The position numbers were made by a program, and so were the translations under genes. Source: Chloroflexota bacterium (GTDB lineage Bacteria > Chloroflexota > Anaerolineae > Anaerolineales > Villigracilaceae). From it: a stretch of 10,562 bases of DNA. The notes below the pieces were generated by a model that saw only the letters and a program-made list of their open reading frames with translations, was not told where the DNA came from and made no database searches. Below, in pieces: positions 1 through 4,422 of this stretch (positions are counted from its first letter, which is position 1; every line of letters starts with the position of its first letter). Location of the stretch: assembly GCA_021796315.1 (NCBI GenBank), contig JAJYOH010000166.1:1-10562 (forward strand), in the 5' to 3' direction.

Positions 1-1153
1 ACGGAAAACTCAGCGTCTGGATTTCGCTCGAGCCTTCGTAGATCATCGCGCCTTTGGAGTTGCGCAAATAACGCTCGACATCATACTCATCCGAATATCC
101 ATACGCGCCGTGGATTTGGATCGCTTCGTTCGCGGCGCTGAAAGATGCTTCCGTGGCAAACTTCTTTGAATAGGATGTTTCGCGCGTACAGCGCTTGCCC
201 TGATTCTTTAACCAGCCGACCTGATAATAAAGCAATCGCGCAATCTCATAATCCTGCGACATCCTGGCGATTTTTTCTTGAATGAGTTGATGTTCCGCGA
301 TCGGCTTGCCGAATGTCTGTCTCGTCTTGGCATATTTCACGCTGGCTTCCAGCGAAGCGCGGATGATGCCCGTCGCGCCGGAGGCCACGGTGAATCGTCC
401 GTGATCGAAGCCCGACATCGTGATCTTGAATCCTTCGCCTTCTTCGCCGATGCGATTCGCCACCGGAACTTTTACATCCTGAAAATTTATCCAGCCGGTT
501 GCACCGGCGCGCACGCCGAGTTTTCCGTGCAGGTCGCCGCGTGTGACGCCCGCTGAATTTAATTCAACGATGAATGTCGAGAGTCCCTCCGAAGCTTTTC
601 GGGCAGATGGAGCCTGCCCTGAGCTTGTCGAAGGGTCAGTTTTAACGGTGACCATCACGAGGTCCGCTTTGGAGGCGAGCGAGATCCACATCTTTTCGCC
701 GTTCAGGATGTAGAAATCGCCGTCGCGTTTTGCGGAGGTCCGCATCGCGGCAACATCGGACCCCATGCCGGGTTCCGTAAAAGCGCTGCATCCGATCTTT
801 TCGCCTTTTGCCAATGGAATGAGAAATTTTTGCTTTTGTTCTTCGGTTCCCCACTGAAAAAGATTCATCGAACACAGCCCGGTGTGGACAGACATCGCCA
901 CGCGCAGGGATGTGTCCATGGCTTCGAGTTCTTCGCAAGCCAGGCCGAGCGAGAGATAGTCCATGCCCTGGCCGCCGTAACGGACGGGGAAGCACAGGCC
1001 GAGGATGCCGAGCTCGCCCATGCGCTTGAGCGCGAAGGGGATGGGTTCCTGCTTGCGATCATGCTCCTTGATGACGGGACCGATTTCTTTTTGAGCGAAA
1101 TCGCGCACCATTTTTTGCGCCATGACGTGCTCTTGCGAGAGGGAAAAGTCCAT
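1..1153 (-). CDS. Acyl-CoA dehydrogenase, C-terminus cut by window edge
   Basis: FAD-dependent enzyme oxidising acyl-CoA thioesters to enoyl-CoA and passing electrons to ETF, in fatty-acid or branched-chain acid breakdown. The open frame gives 384 residues before the edge; the family is usually 380-400, so only a few C-terminal residues are missing. Visible marks are RYGG (about 58-61), the flavin/substrate signature FTEPGMGSD (125-133), the helical C-terminal domain, and IYEGSSEIQ near the end, whose Glu373 lies where medium-chain enzymes carry the catalytic base. The ATG at 1153 has GGAG seven bases upstream. Residues about 174-190 look inserted relative to the usual loop before the conserved FIVE and coincide with a palindromic repeat at 584-635. 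The gene is divergent from the glutaredoxin gene. Family assignment is firm; the exact acyl substrate cannot be told. Confidence 0.95.
   Translation of the reverse strand, partial: MDFSLSQEHVMAQKMVRDFAQKEIGPVIKEHDRKQEPIPFALKRMGELGILGLCFPVRYGGQGMDYLSLGLACEELEAMDTSLRVAMSVHTGLCSMNLFQWGTEEQKQKFLIPLAKGEKIGCSAFTEPGMGSDVAAMRTSAKRDGDFYILNGEKMWISLASKADLVMVTVKTDPSTSSGQAPSARKASEGLSTFIVELNSAGVTRGDLHGKLGVRAGATGWINFQDVKVPVANRIGEEGEGFKITMSGFDHGRFTVASGATGIIRASLEASVKYAKTRQTFGKPIAEHQLIQEKIARMSQDYEIARLLYYQVGWLKNQGKRCTRETSYSKKFATEASFSAANEAIQIHGAYGYSDEYDVERYLRNSKGAMIYEGSSEIQTLSFP
584..635. repeat. Palindromic REP-like element inside the acyl-CoA dehydrogenase gene
   Basis: The two halves form an imperfect inverted repeat. 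GGGCAG (601-606) pairs with CTGCCC (614-619) around a 7-base loop. The stem continues outward through AAGCT (592-596) against AGCTT (622-626), and CCCT (585-588) against AGGG (632-635), with small bulges. Read on the gene strand it encodes PSTSSGQAPSARKASEG. The core CCCTTCGACAAGCTCAGGG resembles a dispersed palindrome I recall from many bacterial genomes, including Chloroflexota, where it leaves peptides such as STSSGQA in proteins. That recollection is not a search result. No second copy is seen in this window. Confidence 0.7.
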
Positions 1154-1185
1154 GCGTTGGCTCCGGCCGATCTGTGAATGTTGGC

Positions 1186-1214
1186 ATTATATCCTAAAAC
1201 AATTCTACCGACCA
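1186..1214 (-). promoter_or_regulatory. Promoter of the acyl-CoA dehydrogenase gene
   Basis: On the minus strand a perfect TATAAT (1191-1186) lies 32 bases before the start codon. With a 17-base spacer the -35 position is 1214-1209 (TGGTCG), which does not match TTGACA and lies inside the inverted repeat at 1205-1222. A weak -35 box inside an operator fits a promoter under repressor control. Confidence 0.55.
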
Positions 1215-1222
1215 TTCGGTAG
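1205..1222. promoter_or_regulatory. TetR-type operator candidate (7-bp inverted repeat)
   Basis: CTACCGA (1205-1211) and TCGGTAG (1216-1222) are perfect 7-base arms around CCAT. The ACCGAC...TCGGT style is typical of operators bound by TetR-family repressors, many of which control acyl-CoA metabolism genes. It covers the expected -35 region of the acyl-CoA dehydrogenase promoter, so a bound dimer would block RNA polymerase. No TetR gene is present in the window. Regulator identity is inference. Confidence 0.5.
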
Positions 1223-1236
1223 GTAATTTTGTGATT

Positions 1237-1250
1237 TCAATCATGATTGA
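1237..1250. promoter_or_regulatory. Perfect 14-bp palindrome, candidate operator
   Basis: TCAATCATGATTGA reads the same on both strands. It lies between the divergent acyl-CoA dehydrogenase and glutaredoxin genes and ends in TTGACT (1248-1253), which resembles a -35 box but has no good -10 at the right distance. It could bind a dimeric regulator of either gene. It does not match an operator I can name. Confidence 0.3.
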
Positions 1251-1318
1251 CTTTTCGTCATGTAACTTTTTTTCAGCGTTTGCATCCAAACAATAAACTG
1301 ATTTTTTGGAGGTATGTG

Positions 1319-1573
1319 ATGACTGATGTAAAAGTCCAGCCAAAAGTGATCGTATTCAGCACGCCGACCTGCTCATTTTGCAACGCGGCCAAGAAGTATT
1401 TCCGCGAGAAGGGCGTCAAATATACTGATATCGACGTCAGCCGCGACCAGGCTGCTGCGCGCGATATGGTGCGGCGCTCGGGCCAGATGGGCGTGCCGGT
1501 CATTGATATTGGCGGCAGGATAGTAGTGGGATTCAATCGTCCCCAGATCGATCAAATGCTTGGCATTAAATAA
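1319..1573 (+). CDS. Small glutaredoxin-like thiol-disulfide protein
   Basis: A cytoplasmic 84-residue thioredoxin-fold protein that would reduce disulfides or glutathione/bacillithiol-type adducts. The strand order beta-CxxC-helix-beta-helix-beta-beta-helix is readable. The active site is TPTCSFC (Cys18, Cys21), the cis-proline motif is GVPV, and the glycine pair before the last helix is seen in GGRIVVGF. Length and motifs resemble the short YruB/NrdH-like glutaredoxins. ATG 1319 is chosen because GGAGG (1308-1312) sits six bases upstream; an in-frame ATG at 1247 would add 24 unconserved residues and has no ribosome site. It runs into groES after 15 bases, so the two are probably one transcript. 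The redox partner is unknown. Confidence 0.9.
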   Translation: MTDVKVQPKVIVFSTPTCSFCNAAKKYFREKGVKYTDIDVSRDQAAARDMVRRSGQMGVPVIDIGGRIVVGFNRPQIDQMLGIK

Positions 1574-1588
1574 TTTTTGGAGGTAGCA

Positions 1589-1855
1589 ATGTCTGAAGTC
1601 AAAATTCAACCACTCGGTACCCGTGTCCTGATCCGCCCGCTGGAACAGGAAAGCAAGACCGCTTCTGGGCTGCTTTTGCCAGAAACTGCAAAAGAGAAGC
1701 CGCAAACCGGCAAAGTCGTGGCGGTCGGCGACGATGAAAGCATCAAGTTGAAGGCAAACGATAAAATTTTGTTCGCCAAATATAGCGGCACCGAATTCAA
1801 GATGGATGGGGTGGATTATCTGTTGCTTGAAGCAAACGATGTGTTGGCCGCCTGA
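1589..1855 (+). CDS. groES: GroES co-chaperonin (10 kDa)
   Basis: Forms the heptameric lid of the GroEL folding chamber in the cytoplasm. The 88 residues align along the family: the QPLGTRVLIRPLE opening, the mobile loop ending in the hydrophobic LLL (28-30) that docks on GroEL, PETAKEKPQTGKVVAVG, and the closing KYSGTEFKMDG...YLLL. Most GroES proteins have 94-97 residues. The difference lies after VVAVG, where the roof hairpin is reduced to about GDDESIKLKAND. ATG 1589 has GGAGG (1579-1583) five bases upstream. No groEL follows, so this is an orphan groES, paired instead with the glutaredoxin gene. A terminator follows closely. Confidence 0.95.
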   Translation: MSEVKIQPLGTRVLIRPLEQESKTASGLLLPETAKEKPQTGKVVAVGDDESIKLKANDKILFAKYSGTEFKMDGVDYLLLEANDVLAA

Positions 1856-1881
1856 ACTAGCAACTATTTTCGCTGTTGTTG

Positions 1882-1918
1882 AAAAGCTTCCTGAAATATT
1901 GGGAGGCTTTTCTGTTTA
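1882..1918 (+). terminator. Intrinsic terminator of the glutaredoxin-groES unit
   Basis: AAAAGCTTCC (1882-1891) pairs with GGAGGCTTTT (1902-1911), with one G-U pair and a 10-base loop, and runs into TTTTCTGTTT. It begins 27 bases after the groES stop. Confidence 0.8.
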
Positions 1919-1955
1919 AATAAAAAGCCCGACGCATCGAATTACGCGTCGGGCT
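1918..1955 (-). terminator. Intrinsic terminator facing left, for the 40-codon gene
   Basis: AGCCCGACGC (1926-1935) and GCGTCGGGCT (1946-1955) form a perfect 10-bp GC-rich stem with a 10-base loop. The T-run lies on the minus-strand side (TTTTTATTTAAA), so it stops leftward transcription. This requires a leftward transcript arriving from about 1977-2110, which is the main argument that the small gene there is real. Confidence 0.85.
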
Positions 1956-1976
1956 AGGGCAAATGGATGTCTTCGG

Positions 1977-2099
1977 TCATGATTTTCTCTCAACGCCCAT
2001 GCTGTTCAATTCGTCCGAGCTGATGTTCGAGATGAACAGGTCCGCGCTTGCGACGGCAAGCAGCAGAAGCAAACAAATTGAGATTACGATTGCAAACAT
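1977..2099 (-). CDS. 40-residue membrane or secreted peptide, unrecognised
   Basis: ATG (2099-2097) is preceded by AGGAG (2110-2106) with a six-base spacer, and translation runs 40 codons to TGA (1979-1977). The product begins MFAIVISICLLLLLAVASAD and continues with the polar tail LFISNISSDELNSMGVERKS. The first 19 residues are a strongly hydrophobic helix ending in ASA-D, which could be a signal-peptidase site or a short membrane anchor. A strong terminator follows 21 bases after the stop, and an extended -10 element lies just upstream. A complete set of promoter, ribosome site, frame and terminator makes a real small gene likely. I recognise no family. Function is unknown; a small membrane regulator, toxin-like peptide or secreted peptide are all possible. 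Confidence 0.6.
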   Translation of the reverse strand: MFAIVISICLLLLLAVASADLFISNISSDELNSMGVERKS

Positions 2100-2121
2100 A
2101 GCCAACTCCTTTCTTATGACT

Positions 2122-2130
2122 ACTATAACA
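2122..2130 (-). promoter_or_regulatory. Extended -10 promoter candidate for the 40-codon gene
   Basis: On the minus strand TGT-TATAGT (2130-2122) is an extended -10 element. A start near 2115 would leave a leader of a few bases before the AGGAG. The -35 position (TATCTT) is poor, as often with extended -10 promoters. Confidence 0.35.
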
Positions 2131-2353
2131 ACTCTCAAAAGGAAAAGATATATCCCCTAACAGTACTGTAATGGATTTACCATACAGTTGTGCAAAGACT
2201 AAACAGAAGATATGAATTGAAAAGTTTATTGCTTTATCTATCCTGATTGTAAATTTGAATATTTTGAGATACATGAAAAGTTGTGTGCGAATTGTGGGTT
2301 TCGCCTCTTTGTGTAGCCATGTTTCTACATTAAAATCAAGGAGATTGCGAATA

Positions 2354-2362
2354 TGCTATACT
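2354..2362 (+). promoter_or_regulatory. Extended -10 promoter candidate for DUF47-PiT
   Basis: TGC-TATACT (2354-2362) is a good extended -10 box, followed by an A-rich stretch and the original DUF47 ATG at 2394. The -35 position (AATCAA) is poor. It would drive the DUF47 and phosphate transporter genes together. Confidence 0.45.
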
Positions 2363-2393
2363 GAAAAAAACAAAATAAAAAAGAAAGCCTGCC

Positions 2394-2531
2394 ATGCAAT
2401 CCCTGTTCAAGAAACGCCAGAATATTTTCATCAAGCTGATCCACGACCAGGCCGCACTTACATTGGAAGGTCTGGAAGCGCTAAATTTGTATTTCGAGGA
2501 TTAAACCCTTGCCACGGCGAAACTGCTTACC
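2394..2531 (+). pseudogene. 5' part of the DUF47 gene, cut off by an in-frame TAA
   Basis: From ATG 2394 the frame reads MQSLFKKRQNIFIKLIHDQ and on to EALNLYFED, then meets TAA (2502-2504). It continues in the same frame with TLATAKLLT straight into the 160-residue frame from ATG 2532. The N-terminal piece has the expected first long helix of DUF47 proteins, and the joined length of 206 codons is right for the family. A single base change (CAA or GAA to TAA) would explain it. No indel is involved. It is either a true nonsense mutation, a strain variant, or a sequence error. Confidence 0.8.
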
Positions 2532-3014
2532 ATGAAGGAAAAAGAAGCAGATGAAGCTCGTCGCATTCTGATCGATGAATTGAACCGGACTTTCGTGACG
2601 CCGTTCGATCGCGAGGATATCTTCGCCCTTTCGGGAGCCATTGACGATGTGCTTGACTATGCTTATAGCACAGCGAGCGAGATGATCATATTCAATGTAG
2701 AGGCCACACCCTTCATGCAGCGGATCGCCTCTCTCTTGCGAGATGCCGCCTATGAACTACTCCAGGCGGTTGACCGGCTGGAGGAACACCCTAATGTAGC
2801 TGGCGACCACGTCAAGCGTGCCAAGGCGTTGGAAAATCGGGTGGAAGAAATCTACCGGGAGGCGCTGGCTGACCTGTTTAGTAGTGCATCCGATATCGAA
2901 CAAATGTTGAAGATATTCAAGTTGCGCGAGGTGTATCGTCACTTGAGCAACGCGGCTGACCGGGGCGATGAAGCGGCCAATGTAATCGCAAACATCGTGG
3001 TCAAAATTGCCTAG
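2532..3014 (+). CDS. DUF47/PhoU-like protein, N-terminally truncated by a stop
   Basis: DUF47 proteins are all-helical PhoU relatives found beside PiT transporters, thought to bind metal and modulate phosphate uptake. The 160 residues hold the strongly conserved NRTFVTPFDREDIFALS (about 18-34) and the C-terminal LREVYRHLSNAADRGDEAAN (131-150), where acidic residues form the presumed metal site. The first helix lies upstream behind an in-frame TAA. ATG 2532 is only 27 bases past that stop but has no Shine-Dalgarno (CTGCTTACC before it), so expression would rely on reinitiation or readthrough. The truncated protein lacks about 45 residues and may not fold as a PhoU bundle. It ends ten bases before the PiT start. 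Confidence 0.85.
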   Translation: MKEKEADEARRILIDELNRTFVTPFDREDIFALSGAIDDVLDYAYSTASEMIIFNVEATPFMQRIASLLRDAAYELLQAVDRLEEHPNVAGDHVKRAKALENRVEEIYREALADLFSSASDIEQMLKIFKLREVYRHLSNAADRGDEAANVIANIVVKIA

Positions 3015-3024
3015 GGTTGGTTGG

Positions 3025-4011
3025 ATGACGCCACTCATCATTGCTGTAATTGTGTTGGCGCTCGTATTCGATTTTCTGAATGGCGTTCATGATTCAAGCA
3101 ACGTGGTTGCCACCATGATTTCCTCACGCGCCGTTTCGCCGCGCGTTGCCCTCGGATTGACTGCTGTCGCCAATTTTGTCGGACCGTTGCTTTTTGGGGT
3201 GGCTGTTGCAAACACGATTGGTCATGAGGTTGTCGCTGCGGACAATATAAACGCCCAGGTGCTGTTGGCCGCTCTCTTAAGCGCCATCCTATGGAATTTA
3301 CTGACCTGGTATCTGGGTTTTCCCAGCAGTTCTTCGCACGCTCTGGTTGGCGGTTTTATTGGCGCGGTTGTTGTAGATGCCGGGTGGAAGTCCATTCAGT
3401 TTCATGGTTTGGAAAAGATATTGATCGCTTTGTTCGCTTCCCCGATCATCGGACTTCTATTTGGCTTTATCATGCTCAGGCTCATCTTCCTGATCTCCTG
3501 GAAAGCATCGCCGTCCATCAATAAGTTTTTCAGAAAGGCCCAGGTAATTACGGCGCTGGCTTTGGCGCTCAGCCACGGTACCAACGATGCGCAAAAGACA
3601 ATGGGGATTATTACCCTGGCGCTGGTTATCGGAGGTTATTTGAAGGTATTTGCCGTGCCATTGTGGGTCATACTTCTTTGCGGGACAATGATCGGGCTGG
3701 GTACCTCTTTGGGCGGTTGGAAATTGATCCGCACTTTGGGAGGCAGGTTCTACAAAATTCGACCTGTACACGGGTTCGCATCCCAGCTGACCTCGGCAGT
3801 TGTTATTTTAGGCGCTTCGCTTGTCGGTGGTCCGGTGAGTACTACGCAGGTGGTTAGTTCTGCCATTATGGGGGTGGGGGCCGCAGAAAGATTGAACAAG
3901 GTCCGCTGGGGCGTTGCCCAGGAAATTGCGATGGCGTGGCTTTTAACCATTCCGGCTACTGCTTTGGCCGCATCAGGTTTGTATTGGGTCATCCTTCAAT
4001 TTATTCCGTAA
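3025..4011 (+). CDS. PiT-family inorganic phosphate transporter
   Basis: An inner-membrane low-affinity carrier that takes up phosphate, usually as a metal-phosphate complex with H+ or Na+. The 328 residues are almost wholly hydrophobic with about ten membrane spans. The two internal repeats each carry the family signature: NGVHDSSNVVAT (19-30) and SHGTNDAQKTMGI (183-195). The matching GFPSSSSHALVGG (98-110) and GGPVSTTQV (268-276) loops are also present. ATG 3025 is chosen over an in-frame TTG at 3007, which would overlap the DUF47 stop; the ribosome site before 3025 is weak (AGGG), suggesting translational coupling. If coupled, the upstream nonsense codon could lower its expression. No terminator is seen before the tRNA promoter. 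Confidence 0.95.
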   Translation: MTPLIIAVIVLALVFDFLNGVHDSSNVVATMISSRAVSPRVALGLTAVANFVGPLLFGVAVANTIGHEVVAADNINAQVLLAALLSAILWNLLTWYLGFPSSSSHALVGGFIGAVVVDAGWKSIQFHGLEKILIALFASPIIGLLFGFIMLRLIFLISWKASPSINKFFRKAQVITALALALSHGTNDAQKTMGIITLALVIGGYLKVFAVPLWVILLCGTMIGLGTSLGGWKLIRTLGGRFYKIRPVHGFASQLTSAVVILGASLVGGPVSTTQVVSSAIMGVGAAERLNKVRWGVAQEIAMAWLLTIPATALAASGLYWVILQFIP

Positions 4012-4046
4012 TTTAATCAGCAAATGTATTGTGTTTTATGCTTAGG

Positions 4047-4074
4047 TTGACAAAACAATCAATTGAGATAAAAT
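4047..4074 (+). promoter_or_regulatory. Consensus sigma-70-type promoter of tRNA-Leu
   Basis: TTGACA (4047-4052) and TAAAAT (4069-4074) are separated by 16 bases. Transcription would start near 4081, just before the tRNA at 4090. Confidence 0.8.
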
Positions 4075-4089
4075 TGGCAACGCAACTAA

Positions 4090-4173
4090 GCCGGAGTGGC
4101 GGAATTGGCAGACGCGCTACGTTCAGGGCGTAGTGGGAGTTCTCCCATAAGGGTTCAAATCCCTTCTTCGGCA
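4090..4173 (+). tRNA. tRNA-Leu, anticodon CAG
   Basis: A class II tRNA decoding CUG. The acceptor stem GCCGGAG (4090-4096) pairs with CTTCGGC (4166-4172). The anticodon stem CTACG/CGTAG holds the loop TTCAGGG with CAG at 4124-4126. The long variable arm TGGGA-GTTC-TCCCA is typical of leucine tRNAs. The T arm is AAGGG-TTCAAAT-CCCTT, and the discriminator is A4173, as leucine tRNAs require. CCA is not encoded, so it must be added afterwards. Confidence 0.97.
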
Positions 4174-4174
4174 C

Positions 4175-4208
4175 AAACAGACTCGCTCAAAAGCGGGTTT
4201 GTTTTTTT
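4175..4208 (+). terminator. Intrinsic terminator of tRNA-Leu
   Basis: AAACAGACTCGCT (4175-4187) pairs with AGCGGGTTTGTTT (4192-4204), 13 bp with two G-U pairs and a CAAA loop, and ends in a seven-base T-run (4202-4208). It starts two bases after the mature tRNA end. Confidence 0.9.
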
Positions 4209-4228
4209 ATCTGTGGGGAATATTCTTT

Positions 4229-4273
4229 TGACGGAACCCGGTTCAGGTCCGGACTTGAGGCGGATTCCCGTCA
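4229..4273. repeat. Imperfect inverted repeat upstream of gyrA
   Basis: TGACGGAA (4229-4236) pairs with TTCCCGTCA (4265-4273) with one bulged base. Between them lies the near-palindrome CAGGTCCGGACTTG (4244-4257). It could be a REP-like remnant or a regulator site. It is outside the predicted gyrA transcript. Confidence 0.4.
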
Positions 4274-4327
4274 TTAAAATCAGCATTTTTTGCGCCGACA
4301 GCCCAATTCCCGCCAGGTTTTTTAAGG

Positions 4328-4333
4328 TATAAT
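4328..4333 (+). promoter_or_regulatory. -10 box of the gyrA leader promoter
   Basis: A perfect TATAAT lies 89 bases before the gyrA start codon. The -35 position at 17-base spacing (4305-4310, AATTCC) is poor. Transcription would start near 4340. Confidence 0.5.
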
Positions 4334-4366
4334 CAGCCTAATTCAAGCAGGCTCTTCATCTAATGT

Positions 4367-4404
4367 GACACGAAGTCATACATCCAACGTCTTCGTGTCT
4401 TTTT
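4367..4404 (+). terminator. Terminator-like hairpin in the gyrA leader (attenuator candidate)
   Basis: GACACGAAG (4367-4375) and CTTCGTGTC (4391-4399) form a perfect 9-bp stem with a 15-base loop, followed directly by TTTTT (4400-4404). It lies between the likely gyrA -10 box and the gyrA ribosome site. A competing fold, ATGTGAC (4363-4369) against GTC-AT-ACAT (4375-4383), would use the same left arm and could act as an antiterminator. Alternatively, promoter plus hairpin could define a separate RNA of about 65 bases. Confidence 0.65.
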
Positions 4405-4422
4405 ATGCCTTTTAGGAATCCT

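Larger units (their letters stand above)
2111..2393. other. AT-rich intergenic region
   Basis: No convincing gene is seen on either strand. It holds the extended -10 element of the leftward small gene, a 9-bp imperfect stem-loop (2165-2188, ACTGT-a-ATGG against CCATACAGT), a 10-base palindrome ACAGTACTGT (2160-2169), and a second extended -10 element just before the DUF47 gene. Base composition is clearly more AT-rich than the genes around it. Confidence 0.6.

Noticed and set aside
1248..1253. TTGACT as -35 box of the glutaredoxin-groES promoter
   Set aside because: No acceptable -10 box lies 15-19 bases downstream, so I do not call a promoter.
1247..1318. 24-residue upstream extension of the glutaredoxin frame
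   Set aside because: There is no ribosome site before 1247, the added residues do not look like the family, and GGAGG sits correctly before ATG 1319.
1990..2274. 94-codon leftward frame over the small gene
   Set aside because: Its composition is not protein-like and it lacks a ribosome site. The overlapping 40-codon frame has all the signals.
2353..2364. AAGGAG followed by ATG CTA TAC TGA as a tiny leader ORF
   Set aside because: It overlaps the likely -10 box, so it would not be transcribed from that promoter.
2255..2554. 99-codon rightward frame in the AT-rich gap
   Set aside because: It runs across the promoter and into the DUF47 gene in another frame, with unconvincing residues and no ribosome site.
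4096..4332. 78-codon frame over the tRNA
   Set aside because: It is a read-through of tRNA-Leu and its terminator.
4405..4422. Upstream ATG for gyrA
   Set aside because: It abuts the T-run of the leader hairpin and lacks a Shine-Dalgarno, while AGGA fits ATG 4423 and the family N-terminus.
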